Source: Candidatus Wallbacteria bacterium (GTDB lineage: Bacteria; Muiribacteriota; JAQTZZ01). From it: a stretch of DNA of 64,000 bases. The notes under the pieces were generated by a model, which saw only the letters and a list, made by a program, of their open reading frames with translations, had not been told where the DNA came from and searched no databases. Positions 7,023 to 16,449 of the stretch are shown here, piece by piece. A program made the position numbers and the translations under genes. How positions within the stretch are numbered: the stretch's first letter is position 1; each line of letters starts with the position of its first letter. The stretch lies in NCBI GenBank assembly GCA_028687545.1, contig JAQTZZ010000003.1, forward strand, positions 107,261 through 171,260, in the 5' to 3' direction.

Positions 7023-8581
7023 GAAATGTTCTGTCTGCATTCTTCTATTCGGACCCCGCGAAATGTCCAATCATTGAAGGACAGGAAAAAATCAGCACTT
7101 CATATCTGAAATATTGCCTCGATGAATCCCGTCTGGACGGAACGATTCCGGACAGGATTTATTTCCCTGAAAATACGGAACAGACAGCACAAGCCCTTGC
7201 CGAGATATCCGCAAGAGGCGAATCGGTCACGATTTCGGGCGGCAGAACCGGGATCGTTGGCGGAGCTGTGAATCACGCTTTGAATATCCTTTCACTGGAA
7301 AGAAATACCCCGCTGGCTGTAAATCTGTCCAGCGACAGGAAGTTCACGGTAACAGCAGGTGCAGGAGCCAGACTAAGTGATCTTAATAATTTCCTGAAAA
7401 AGCGCTGCAGTTTTGCAGACGGAAATCTATTCTTTCCTGTTGATCCCACGGAGACGACGGCATCTTTGGGAGGAATGGCGGCAGCCAACGCGAGCGGCGC
7501 TCGAACTCTTTACTATGGCCCGTGCAGGGACTGGATCAACGGTCTGACTGTTGTATTGCAGGACGGTGCTGTGCTCAAGCTCAAGCGAGGAGAGTGTTTT
7601 TGTGTTGACGGAGAATTCATTCTGGAATCAGCTGGTTTCAAAAAGCACAGGCTTGAAGGGATCAAGCCTCCTGCCACCAAACATGTCGCCGGATATCTTC
7701 TGAATCGTGAGATGGATCTGATCGATCTTTTCATCGGGGGAGAAGGAACGCTGGGAGTAATCACAGAGCTGGAGCTCAAGCTTGCCCCTGCCTGGAAAAA
7801 ATGCCTGTATTTATGTATTTTTGCTCCTGAGCGCTGTCTGGAGGCTCCTCTGGTGCATGACCTGAAAGAAATGAATCTTATTTCCCTGGAGTTCATGGAC
7901 TCCGGTTCTTTGAAGATCCTCAAGGAATTCAAGCAGGAAATAGCAGCAGCCAGCTTTGTACCGGACTTCCCGTCAGATACAGCCAAGGTGTTTTATCTGG
8001 AGATCGGACTGGAACACGAAAGCGGGATTCCAGAACAAATATCCAGCCTGGAATCTATCCTTAAAGTGCACGGCATGGATCCCAGCCATACCTGGGCTGG
8101 ATTTTCCAGACAGTACCAGGACGCCATGAAAAAGTTCCGTCATGCTTTGCCAGAGAGAATCAACAGTCTGATCTCCCGCCGCAAGCTTAAAAATCCGGAC
8201 CTGACAAAAGTCGCTACAGACATGGCGGTTCCTGATGAAGCCTTATCCGAAATCATGAGCTGCTATTATCAGGAACTGGGAAAACTGGGACTCCAGTCCG
8301 CAGTATTCGGGCACATCGGGAACGGACACCTGCATGTCAACATTCTACCTGACTGTAAGGCGGATCTGCAGAAAGCCAAGGCTCTTTACCTGGAGTTTGC
8401 TGCCAAGGCAGTCTCACTAGGCGGAAGCGTGGCTGCTGAGCACGGCATCGGCAGGCTTAAAAAAAACCTGCTGGAAGTGCAGTATTCAAAGGCGGAATTG
8501 CAGGAAATGCGCAGTCTGAAAGAATTCTTTGACCCTGAATACAGGCTGAATCCGGGGGTGCTGTTTGACAAGCCGGTTTAG
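7019..8581 (+). CDS. FAD-linked dehydrogenase of the GlcD / D-lactate dehydrogenase family
   Basis: A 520-residue flavoprotein with an FAD_binding_4 (PCMH) domain in the N-terminal half (ISGGRTGIVGGAV, FFPVDPTETTASLGGMAAANASG) and a FAD-oxidase C-terminal domain (FGHIGNGHLHVNILP, AAEHGIGRLKK). It should oxidise a 2-hydroxy acid such as lactate or glycolate. There is no iron-sulfur extension and no GlcF-type partner nearby. The ATG overlaps the fused ETF stop by four bases, which argues that the ETF is its electron acceptor. The end overlaps the convergent lipoprotein gene by four bases. The substrate cannot be settled from sequence alone. Confidence 0.88.
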   Translation: MRNVLSAFFYSDPAKCPIIEGQEKISTSYLKYCLDESRLDGTIPDRIYFPENTEQTAQALAEISARGESVTISGGRTGIVGGAVNHALNILSLERNTPLAVNLSSDRKFTVTAGAGARLSDLNNFLKKRCSFADGNLFFPVDPTETTASLGGMAAANASGARTLYYGPCRDWINGLTVVLQDGAVLKLKRGECFCVDGEFILESAGFKKHRLEGIKPPATKHVAGYLLNREMDLIDLFIGGEGTLGVITELELKLAPAWKKCLYLCIFAPERCLEAPLVHDLKEMNLISLEFMDSGSLKILKEFKQEIAAASFVPDFPSDTAKVFYLEIGLEHESGIPEQISSLESILKVHGMDPSHTWAGFSRQYQDAMKKFRHALPERINSLISRRKLKNPDLTKVATDMAVPDEALSEIMSCYYQELGKLGLQSAVFGHIGNGHLHVNILPDCKADLQKAKALYLEFAAKAVSLGGSVAAEHGIGRLKKNLLEVQYSKAELQEMRSLKEFFDPEYRLNPGVLFDKPV

Positions 8582-11500
8582 GGCGCTTTTACATACCAAG
8601 GAGTAGTGTCCTCCCCGGGATCAGTTGTAATCCTCAACTGGTTTGTTCCGTCAGACGCATTCATGGTGTAAATATCTGTGTTGCCGTTGCGGTCTGAGCT
8701 GAAAACGACCTTTTTTCCGTCAATGGAATAGCATGGAGACTGCTCATTGTAAGGTGAGTTGGTCAGGCAATTGGCATTGGTGCCGTCTGTGTTCATCGTA
8801 TAGATCTGATATTTCCCGGAGCCATTGCCATTGGTGCAGTAGAGGATCTTACTCTCGTCAGTAGAATACATCGGTGTGACATTGTCGACCTTATTCGTGT
8901 AAGTGAGCTGAGTCTGGTTGCCGCCGCTTGAAGTCATAGTAAAGATCTCATTGCTGCCGTCACGGTCTGAACTGAAAACTATCATGGTTCCGCTCGGGGA
9001 AAATCTTGGAGTAGTATCATTGCCAGCGATGTTTGTGAGCTTGGTGGAACCTGTGCCGTCGGCGTTCATGGTAAAGATCTCCGGATTTACAGGCATTGTG
9101 ATCACTGCTGAGACATAGGCGATCTTGGACCCGTCAAACGAATAAGCTCCCATGCCGTCGGCAGCACCCGGATTGTTGGTCATGTTCTGCTGGTTTGTGC
9201 CGTCAATGTTCATTTTAAAGAGCTCGTAGTTGTATGTGCCGAGATCTCTGGAAAAGATAATGCTGGTTCCGGCCCGCGAGACACAAGGCATCAGGTCGTT
9301 CTGAGTATTGTTCGTGAGCCTGGTCACATTGGTGCCGTCATCATTCATGATGTAGATCTCGAGATTGCTGGTGCCCCCGTCGCGGCTGGAACAAAAGACA
9401 ATCCTTTCTTTGGCGACTGTGACGATTGTGACATTGAAATCCGCTGTAACTGTGACACCGCTTTCAACATAAGTGTTTCTCAATACTGCAGTCCCGGCAG
9501 ATGACGGGGCTTCGTAGTTTCCCGCAATGATGGCGCCGTTACCGTTTACAAGCTTCCAGGTTCCTGTGGTCACGACTTTGGTCGAACCGTCAGAATAAAC
9601 TGCAGTGACAGTGATATTGCTCAGCGCATATTTGGAATTAATCTGAACCTCTGTCGAATTCGGAGTGAGCGTCAAACCCACCAGCTTGAAATTGTTGACT
9701 GCAAACACAATCGATTCTCCTGGAGTGCCGTCTGCCTTTCCATCATTAGGTAGAATTCTCACCCTTACGTTCGGTTCATTGGTCTTGATGTCCTGGAATG
9801 ATCCCCAGGTGATTTTTTTACCTGTGCCTGGAGCGATCCCGGTTGTAGTGCCTGAGACGTTGTTGCTCTGTATGTAGTTTGTACCGCCATTCTTGGAGTA
9901 ATAGAAAGTGATCTTGCAGGGGTCATTATCAGCATCCGTCAGGTTGTATGTAACTTCGATGCTGTCGGAATTCCCGCTTGTAGTAACAGTATTGACTGCT
10001 GGAGGAGTGTTTCCGTTGTTGACGGCAAACACGGCTGAATAACCGGGAACTCCGTCCACTTTTCCATCATTAGGCAGGACCATGATTTTAACATTCGGCT
10101 CATTGGTGGTGACGTCTGCTGTGGAATTCCAGGTAAAAGCGTGATTCGGACCTGGAGTAAGGTTCGTTGTCGGCCCGAAGACGCTGCCGCTCTGAGTATA
10201 AGTAGTACCGCCATCCTTACTGTATTTGAACACAATGCTGCATTTGTCATTCTCGGCATCTGCCAGGTCAAATGTAACCTGGATGCTCCCTGAGTTTCCG
10301 ACTACATTGACATTGCTGGATACAGGCGGGTTGTTGAGCGGACCGCCGTTCAGCACCTGGAACACTCCTGATTCTCCGGCAGTGCCGTCCTGAACTCCAT
10401 CGTTGGGCAGTATCTTGACTTTGACATTGATCTCATTAGTGGCAATGTCCAGGTTGGATTTCCAGCCGATGGTTTTCCCGGTTCCTGGTACAATGCCGGT
10501 GGTTGCACCGTTCAAATTGTTGCTCAGGACATAGGTCGTGCCGCCATTCTTGGAAAAATAGAATTTAATGCTGCAGGCATTGTTTTCATTGTCTGCCAGA
10601 TTGTAGGAAATCGTGATCTCTCCGCTGTTGCCCTGATTCGATACGCTGGTGGCCACCGGAGGACTGTTGTTCAGCGTGGTGACAAGCAGCACCTGCGAAG
10701 GAACGCCTTCTGTTCCGACCCCATTTACAGCAGTGACGGTGATTTGATATTGAGTGTTTGGATTCAGGCCGGTAATTACGACTTCGTTAGAATTTCCTAC
10801 AGTGGAATAGAGGACGCCGTTAACATAGACTTTGTAGCCTGTAGCACCGGTCACAGAATTCCAGTCGAGAGTAAACGAATTTCCGGTAATATTTGAGGAA
10901 GCGAGTCCAGTCGGTGGAGGCAGCAGGGTTCTGACTGTCAGGACAGCTTTGTCACCCTCGCTGCTGGCGGTCAGGCCGCAGACCTCCATCCTGTATGAAG
11001 TGTCCGGCTGCAGGCCTGAAATGCTCTTGGAAAGGGCGTTCAGATTCTGGACCACCAGAACTCCGTCCCGGTAGATATTGTATCCGGTCGCGCTGGCGAC
11101 AGCGTTCCAGCTCAAAGTAAAGGATGAGTCGGTCAGCATGCTGGCTGCGAGACCAGCAGGAGGTGCCAGTCTGGTCAGGACTGTGATGGGAGAGGACTTG
11201 GCTGATTCTCCATACGTGTTCGACGCCGTGACCTGTACATTATAGGAAGTATTGGCGGTAAGCCCGGTCAGGGACGCATTGGCAAAGACCAGATCCGACA
11301 TGGTCAGGACATTGTCAAGGTAAACCGAGTATTTCGTAGCTCCAGTGGACTTGTTCCAGGCCAGTTTGAACCCGCTCGAGGTCACTTCAGTGGCAGCAAG
11401 TCCGGTAGGCGGTTCGGGCGGAAAATGCTGTTCAGGCAGAGTCTTTACATTGATCTCGGCTTTCTGGCTCTCACCATTGCTGTTCACAGCTGAAACAGCC

Positions 11501-12060
11501 ATCACATAGGTTGTATCAGCAGTGAGTCCGTTGACTTCCTTGGAGGTTCCTGCGACATTGTCGGCCAGCAGAGAGTTGTTTTTATAGATCTTGTAGTACA
11601 GAGCTTTGTCCACCGGATTCCAGTTGAGCATGAAACTGGCAGTAGTGATATTGAGAGCGGCTAGACCGGTCGGGGCTCCGGGTGGATTGGCGCCTGGAGT
11701 CCTCACGATGAAAGGCGATGAAAGGGAGCTTTCTCCCCGCTGGTTTTCTGAACTCACCTGCATCACATAATTGACTTCCTTGGTCAGACCCGTGATATTA
11801 AGCAGATTGTCAAAAACGAAGGCTTTGTATAACTTCCCGTCTTTGTAAACCCTGTATTTATCCGCTCCCGGTGTTTTATACCAGATAAGCTTAAAACTGG
11901 TGGTGGTAAGGTCATCCGCTTTGAGTACAGTCGGTACTCCAGGCAGCTCGGTCAGGACGAGGCCCCCGATCTCTTTCCCCTGGCAGCCGGAAAAAACGGC
12001 AATAAAAACCGTCAAAACGGCCATTATCGATAGAAAAACACTGAAATCAATTTTTTTCAT
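8578..12060 (-). CDS. large lipoprotein with FN3 repeats and a TolB-like beta-propeller
   Basis: An 1160-residue exported protein with a lipoprotein signal (lipobox FSGC, Cys26). It then has five fibronectin type III domains (about 35-465), three copies of a roughly 105-residue beta-sandwich repeat (466-790) sharing the motif NEPNV(K/R)(I/V)..LPNDGK.DG.PG, one bacterial Ig-like domain (about 793-880), and at least six WD40/TolB-like blades (880-1160) with the pattern S.DG...I..MN.DGTN...LT. It is probably displayed on the cell surface for binding or adhesion; no catalytic site is seen. It converges on the dehydrogenase gene with a four-base overlap. No clear Shine-Dalgarno precedes the ATG. 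Confidence 0.85.
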   Translation of the reverse strand: MKKIDFSVFLSIMAVLTVFIAVFSGCQGKEIGGLVLTELPGVPTVLKADDLTTTSFKLIWYKTPGADKYRVYKDGKLYKAFVFDNLLNITGLTKEVNYVMQVSSENQRGESSLSSPFIVRTPGANPPGAPTGLAALNITTASFMLNWNPVDKALYYKIYKNNSLLADNVAGTSKEVNGLTADTTYVMAVSAVNSNGESQKAEINVKTLPEQHFPPEPPTGLAATEVTSSGFKLAWNKSTGATKYSVYLDNVLTMSDLVFANASLTGLTANTSYNVQVTASNTYGESAKSSPITVLTRLAPPAGLAASMLTDSSFTLSWNAVASATGYNIYRDGVLVVQNLNALSKSISGLQPDTSYRMEVCGLTASSEGDKAVLTVRTLLPPPTGLASSNITGNSFTLDWNSVTGATGYKVYVNGVLYSTVGNSNEVVITGLNPNTQYQITVTAVNGVGTEGVPSQVLLVTTLNNSPPVATSVSNQGNSGEITISYNLADNENNACSIKFYFSKNGGTTYVLSNNLNGATTGIVPGTGKTIGWKSNLDIATNEINVKVKILPNDGVQDGTAGESGVFQVLNGGPLNNPPVSSNVNVVGNSGSIQVTFDLADAENDKCSIVFKYSKDGGTTYTQSGSVFGPTTNLTPGPNHAFTWNSTADVTTNEPNVKIMVLPNDGKVDGVPGYSAVFAVNNGNTPPAVNTVTTSGNSDSIEVTYNLTDADNDPCKITFYYSKNGGTNYIQSNNVSGTTTGIAPGTGKKITWGSFQDIKTNEPNVRVRILPNDGKADGTPGESIVFAVNNFKLVGLTLTPNSTEVQINSKYALSNITVTAVYSDGSTKVVTTGTWKLVNGNGAIIAGNYEAPSSAGTAVLRNTYVESGVTVTADFNVTIVTVAKERIVFCSSRDGGTSNLEIYIMNDDGTNVTRLTNNTQNDLMPCVSRAGTSIIFSRDLGTYNYELFKMNIDGTNQQNMTNNPGAADGMGAYSFDGSKIAYVSAVITMPVNPEIFTMNADGTGSTKLTNIAGNDTTPRFSPSGTMIVFSSDRDGSNEIFTMTSSGGNQTQLTYTNKVDNVTPMYSTDESKILYCTNGNGSGKYQIYTMNTDGTNANCLTNSPYNEQSPCYSIDGKKVVFSSDRNGNTDIYTMNASDGTNQLRITTDPGEDTTPWYVKAP

Positions 12061-12141
12061 AACAAAAAAGGGCGCTCTCGCAGACTTTGGAGGCTCTTTG
12101 AAATAGATTCGGCAGAAGAGATGATTTATTTACGACCTGTG

Positions 12142-14214
12142 TTAAACCTTCCTGCCCCGCCTCAGGATGTCAAGCACCCTGTCGTGAGGTATCGAAGGGC
12201 AGAAACGGCCTGAACGTCCGTCCATGCCGTTTGAGCAGAAAATTGCGTTCAAAACAGCTTCTTCGGTAGCTTCGATCACTGCTTCGTAAAAAGAATTGAT
12301 CTGGGAAATGCTCAGGAATTTCATTGTCTGATAATGGCTCTTACCCCTGGCCTCCCGGTAAAAACGGTTACCCGTGGAAAAGGCGATGATGATTTCACCG
12401 CTGGTAGTGGCTGCGTGTGAACCTACCCGGCCCAGCCCTAAGGCAGCCCTCTTGCAGATCCGGTTGAGCTGTCCGGCGATCAGTGGAGCGTCGGTGGCGA
12501 TTACCACGATGATCGACCCATAGCTGTAGTTTCGCCGGATCTCCTGTTCGTATAGTTTGTCCAATTCCCTTCCGACTACCGCTCCATCGATGGTCAGGTT
12601 GCGCATGTTGCCGAAATTCGAAAGCACCAGTACACCGATAGTGTAGCCCCCTTCCTCGATGGGGAGCATCCGCGAACTGCTGCCGATGCCGCCTGCGAAA
12701 TCGAATGTGGTCATACCGGTTCCCGCTCCGATCGAGCCCTGAATCACAGGGCCGCCTTTAGCCCGGTTGAGAGCTCTGATTGCGTCGTTGGGAGTAGTGC
12801 GCTTGACCCGCACATCGTGCAGGAATGAGTCATCAGTTTCTCCGACTACGGGTATGATCACATCTGAAATCGTGCCAAGCCCGGAATATTTAGAAGTCAT
12901 ATACGATACTATTCCTGTATGAACTTCACCTACAGACATGGTGTTGGTGAGCACAATCGGGGATTCGATCCATCCCCATTCCATCACCTGGTTGAGACCG
13001 ATCATTTCACCGATTCCATTGAGCACGAAACCGCCTGCCACAAACGGATGTTCATAGATGTTGCCTTCAGTAGGAAGAATTGCAGTCACACCAGTCCGGA
13101 CAGAAGTGAGTTCAGCTGAACCCGGAATTTCCACATTGTCCTCGACATAGGTCAAATGCCCTACCTTCACACCCTTGACATCAGTGATGGCATTGAATTT
13201 ACCGGTCGGAAAGATTCCGATTTCAAGTCCCAGTTCCCTGACTGTAGATCTGGGAGGAAGCAGTTTGCGCGCCTTGAATGGCGGTTTGGGGCTGTATGTG
13301 AAATAAATCTTGTAGCGCTGTTTTGCGGACTGGATGATGGATCTGATCACAAAGCGGAAGTCCATCCCTTTGCTTAGAAAATATTTATAATATTCACTTT
13401 CCGGAAAGAGTGAAGGCATGGGATTGAAATTTACGAAATAAAGTTCTCCCTCATCATTTCTGATGAAGATTATTTCGCCGAAATCGCTTGCAGCCAGGGA
13501 TTTGAAGATATCCACGGCCAAAGTATTCAGACGGGGTTCCAGTTCCGTGAGGTCAGGCAGTTTCTTCTTACGCCCGCTGGACAGCTCCGAGAAATTGATG
13601 GCTGTAATTGCCTTTTCCATTCCTTCGATCACCAGCACCCGGATTTTCCTGCCTCTGATGAATGACTCCAGCACAAGACCTTCGGGATGCCTGCTGAGCA
13701 TGCGTCTGATCTTTTCCCGGTATTTTTTGGGGTTATCCACTAAAATGTCTCTCTTGATGTCTGGAGCGAGGTCCAGTTTATGAGGCTTGATCAAAACCGG
13801 AAAATCGATTTCCCCCCTGATCTTCTGCCCCGGGTCCTTGACGTAGAGTGTATCAGGGACAAGGACTTTGTGGCTGCTGGAGATGCTCTGAAAAAGGAAG
13901 CTGGAAAAACTGATGTGAAAAGTATTGGAATTGCTGCCGATGTAAGGAATACCCTGCTGTTCAAACAGGGAAGGATAAAAAGCCATCTGGGTCTTATTGC
14001 GATTCCCGTCGGCCAGGTTGAAAATCATGTCCGGCTCGGTGGAGAGAATTTTCTCGGCAATGAAGTCGGGTTTCCCGGAAACTTCGATTGGCACAGGTGT
14101 GTCACCCAGTTCCCTGATCACAGTGGAAATTTCATCAATGAATATTTCTTCATAGTCTTTTCTGAATTGAGGTGAATCTTCGCGAGGGAGATTATATGCA
14201 ACAGCGATTCTCAT
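12142..14214 (-). CDS. ATP-grasp (D-Ala-D-Ala ligase-like) fused to DmpA-type aminopeptidase
   Basis: A 690-residue two-domain protein. Residues 1-300 resemble D-Ala-D-Ala ligases (PDMIFNLADG, FPVLIKPHK, GLVLESFIRGRKIRVLVIEG), but the metal-binding end reads VNFNP (261-265) where the family has xEINP, so ligase activity is doubtful. Residues about 328-690 are a peptidase family S58 domain (ITDVKGVKVGH, VRTGVTAILP, GAGTGMTTFDFAGGIGSSSR). The autocleavage site is G/S-IIVVIATDAPL with Ser567, leaving a 124-residue C-terminal fragment, close to the 125-residue beta subunit of DmpA. The start at 14214 is set by AAGGAG five bases upstream; an upstream in-frame start is less likely. It is divergent from two more ATP-grasp genes. 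The likely role is cleavage of small D- or beta-amino-acid peptides; the substrate is unknown. Confidence 0.87.
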   Translation of the reverse strand: MRIAVAYNLPREDSPQFRKDYEEIFIDEISTVIRELGDTPVPIEVSGKPDFIAEKILSTEPDMIFNLADGNRNKTQMAFYPSLFEQQGIPYIGSNSNTFHISFSSFLFQSISSSHKVLVPDTLYVKDPGQKIRGEIDFPVLIKPHKLDLAPDIKRDILVDNPKKYREKIRRMLSRHPEGLVLESFIRGRKIRVLVIEGMEKAITAINFSELSSGRKKKLPDLTELEPRLNTLAVDIFKSLAASDFGEIIFIRNDEGELYFVNFNPMPSLFPESEYYKYFLSKGMDFRFVIRSIIQSAKQRYKIYFTYSPKPPFKARKLLPPRSTVRELGLEIGIFPTGKFNAITDVKGVKVGHLTYVEDNVEIPGSAELTSVRTGVTAILPTEGNIYEHPFVAGGFVLNGIGEMIGLNQVMEWGWIESPIVLTNTMSVGEVHTGIVSYMTSKYSGLGTISDVIIPVVGETDDSFLHDVRVKRTTPNDAIRALNRAKGGPVIQGSIGAGTGMTTFDFAGGIGSSSRMLPIEEGGYTIGVLVLSNFGNMRNLTIDGAVVGRELDKLYEQEIRRNYSYGSIIVVIATDAPLIAGQLNRICKRAALGLGRVGSHAATTSGEIIIAFSTGNRFYREARGKSHYQTMKFLSISQINSFYEAVIEATEEAVLNAIFCSNGMDGRSGRFCPSIPHDRVLDILRRGRKV

Positions 14215-14248
14215 GAGAACTCCTTGGTGATGCAAATTGCTGCGTTGG

Positions 14249-14254
14249 TATAAT
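14249..14254 (+). promoter_or_regulatory. possible -10 element in the ATP-grasp divergent region
   Basis: A perfect TATAAT on the plus strand in the 188-base region between the divergent ATP-grasp genes. A weak TTGGTG (14224-14229) with a 19-base spacer is the only -35 candidate. It lies about 150 bases before the GTG at 14403, which would give a long leader. Confidence 0.3.
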
Positions 14255-14402
14255 ATTCTTCTATTAATTCGAGTTTTGCAAGTGCCGGGAACCAGTTCTG
14301 AAAGTGGCAGTAGTATTTCTCAAAAAACCAAAAAAATTATTGCTTTTTTTCACCCGATAAATTAGCCTCATTATCAAAACAGAGCAGTGGAGAAAAAGAA
14401 TT

Positions 14403-15380
14403 GTGAAGATAGGCATGACCTATGATCTCAAGGATGATTATGTTGCAGAAGGCTGGAGCGACGAAGATGCAGCCGAATTCGACAGTGTTGAGACTGTCGA
14501 GGCCATTGACGCCTCTCTCAAGAAACTTGGACATAAAACTGACAGGATAGGACATTTCAAATCACTGGTAAACAGACTGGCCCGCGGTGACAGATGGGAT
14601 CTTGTTTTCAACATTGCAGAAGGCATTTACGGAGTGGGCAGGGAAGCCCAGGTCCCGGCGATTCTCGATGCCTACCAGATACCCTACACTTTTTCCGACA
14701 CTGTGATCATGGCTCTGACCCTGCAGAAAGCCCTCACCAAGTGGGTGGTGCAGGATCTGGGAGTTCCTACTCCCGATTTTGTGGTGGTCAGAAAACTCCT
14801 GGACATAACTCAGGTAAACCTGGCTTACCCGCTTTTTGCGAAACCTGTGGCTGAAGGAACAGGGAAAGGGGTTACCTCTAAATCCAAAATCGCTGATAAA
14901 AAAGAACTGACCACTGCCTGCCGCGAACTGCTGGAGCGCTTCAAGCAGCCTGTACTGATCGAACGCTACCTGCCTGGTCGTGAATTCACTGTGGTGGTGG
15001 TTGGAACAGGCAGCAATTCCCAGGCCCTCGGAGTGATGGAGATCATCCTGAAACCCGTAGCCGAACAGAACGCATATTCCTACCTTAATAAGGAAAATTA
15101 CAAGGAAGTTGTGGAATATGAATTTCCTGAGGATGAAGTGGCTGAAGCGGCCAAGAAACTCGCTGTGCAGGTGCATGTCGGGCTGAACTGCAGGGATTCT
15201 TCCAGATCCGATTTCCGGATGGACGAGCACGGAAATCTTCAGTTCATGGAAATCAACCCGATCGCCGGTCTGCATCCTGTAAATTCGGATATGCCGATCA
15301 TCTGCAACCATTATGGCATAGATTTCGACACTTTGATCAAAATCATCCTGGATTCGGCGATGGAGCGAGTCGTCAAGTGA
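14403..15380 (+). CDS. D-Ala-D-Ala ligase-like ATP-grasp enzyme 1
   Basis: A 325-residue ATP-grasp protein. The N-terminal domain has the Ddl-like DLVFNIAEG and EAQVPAILDAYQIPYTFSD. The ATP-binding region (YPLFAKPVAEGTGKGVT, LIERYLPGREFTVVVVG) and the metal site (SRSDFRMDEHG, MEINPIAG with Glu283 and Asn285) are intact, so it should be active. Family members join a carboxylate and an amine, usually two amino acids. It starts at GTG 14403 after a GGAG, and its stop overlaps the next ATP-grasp start by four bases. No murein genes are nearby, so a non-cell-wall peptide is a reasonable guess for the product. Confidence 0.85.
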   Translation: MKIGMTYDLKDDYVAEGWSDEDAAEFDSVETVEAIDASLKKLGHKTDRIGHFKSLVNRLARGDRWDLVFNIAEGIYGVGREAQVPAILDAYQIPYTFSDTVIMALTLQKALTKWVVQDLGVPTPDFVVVRKLLDITQVNLAYPLFAKPVAEGTGKGVTSKSKIADKKELTTACRELLERFKQPVLIERYLPGREFTVVVVGTGSNSQALGVMEIILKPVAEQNAYSYLNKENYKEVVEYEFPEDEVAEAAKKLAVQVHVGLNCRDSSRSDFRMDEHGNLQFMEINPIAGLHPVNSDMPIICNHYGIDFDTLIKIILDSAMERVVK

Positions 15381-16387
15381 GGAAGCAGGAGAAACTTTCC
15401 GCGCTTATCATTTACAACGAACCAGGAAATGACGCTGCTCTAGATGACAAAGATACACTTGTGCAGGTGGAACATGTTTCCAAAGCCCTGACAGGTCTTG
15501 GAGTCAGAAATGCCTGCCGGGTATTTTCACTTGATTTTCCGGATTTTTCCAGGGAAATCACCAGGGAAAAACCTGATTTCGTGTTTAATCTGGTGGAATC
15601 TCTGGAAAACCGTGACAGCCTGGCTTACATTGTACCGGAGTTCCTGGAAATCCTGGAAATTCCTTACACTGGAGCCAGTTCCCAGAGCATGTACCTCTGC
15701 GGCAACAAACTGCTGATCAAGAAAATTCTCCTCTGCTCTAATATCCCGGCTCCTTCCTGTTTCTGCCTGACTGATCCGATGCTGCAGCACTTCCGAAAAG
15801 GAAGCTATATCTTGAAATCCGTATCTGAACATGCTTCCAGTTCGATCACAGACAATTCCATACTCGATGTCACTGATGCAGACATACTCAGAGGCACTCT
15901 GCTGGAACTCAGAAATAGTAAACATACCGAATATTTCGCTGAGCAGTATATTCCCGGGCGTGAATTCAGCATCTCCCTGATCGGTGATTTCGAGACTGTA
16001 GACTGCTTACCAGTGGTGGAACTGCGCTTCCACAAATATCCGGACGGCAAACCTGAGATTTACTCATATCAGGCAAAATGGGATGAAACTTCCTTCGAAT
16101 ATCAGCATGTTGAGCGTTTGTTCGAACATCCCAAGTCTGATCTCCCCCTGATTGCCAGGATCAAGAAGCTTGCCAGATCATGCTGGACGGCTTTTCATCT
16201 TAAAGGCTATGCCAGAATGGATTTCAGGGTGGATGTGCGCAACCGGCCCTGGCTGATCGATATCAACGTCAATCCCTGCATTTCTCCTGACAGCACATTT
16301 TTCACCGCTTGTGAACAGGCCGGTTATTCTTATCAGGACATGGTGAAAAAGATAGTTAAGATGGCGGTCAGCAGGTCCATTTTTTAA
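15377..16387 (+). CDS. D-Ala-D-Ala ligase-like ATP-grasp enzyme 2
   Basis: A 336-residue second member of the tandem pair, starting at GTG 15377 inside the stop of the first (GTGA overlap). The N-terminal domain is seen in PDFVFNLVES and ILEIPYTGASS. ATP-grasp features include LKSVSEHASSSI, FAEQYIPGREFSISLIG and the metal site ARMDFRVD...IDINVNP (Asp295, Asn297). The metal ligand is Asp rather than Glu, which the superfamily tolerates. The coupling implies that the two ligases act together, perhaps adding successive residues, with the divergent DmpA fusion acting on the product. The substrate is unknown. Confidence 0.83.
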   Translation: MRKQEKLSALIIYNEPGNDAALDDKDTLVQVEHVSKALTGLGVRNACRVFSLDFPDFSREITREKPDFVFNLVESLENRDSLAYIVPEFLEILEIPYTGASSQSMYLCGNKLLIKKILLCSNIPAPSCFCLTDPMLQHFRKGSYILKSVSEHASSSITDNSILDVTDADILRGTLLELRNSKHTEYFAEQYIPGREFSISLIGDFETVDCLPVVELRFHKYPDGKPEIYSYQAKWDETSFEYQHVERLFEHPKSDLPLIARIKKLARSCWTAFHLKGYARMDFRVDVRNRPWLIDINVNPCISPDSTFFTACEQAGYSYQDMVKKIVKMAVSRSIF

Positions 16388-16394
16388 AAAAATA

Positions 16395-16421
16395 TTGCTT
16401 TTTATAGATTTGCTTTATAAT
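16395..16421 (+). promoter_or_regulatory. probable promoter of the zinc-ribbon gene
   Basis: TATAAT at 16416-16421 with TTGCTT at 16395-16400 (15-base spacer, weak). It lies 28 bases before the ATG at 16450. Confidence 0.4.
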
Positions 16422-16449
16422 AAATCCCATCCTTTCAGGAGGGAGTAAA

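Noticed and set aside
14353..14360. CCCGATAA as a sigma-28 -10 before the ATP-grasp pair
   Set aside because: The expected TAAA is missing at the right distance; the upstream sequence is only a poly-A stretch.
14562..15311. 249-residue minus-strand reading frame
   Set aside because: It is the shadow of the ATP-grasp gene on the opposite strand, with no ribosome site and Phe/His-rich composition.
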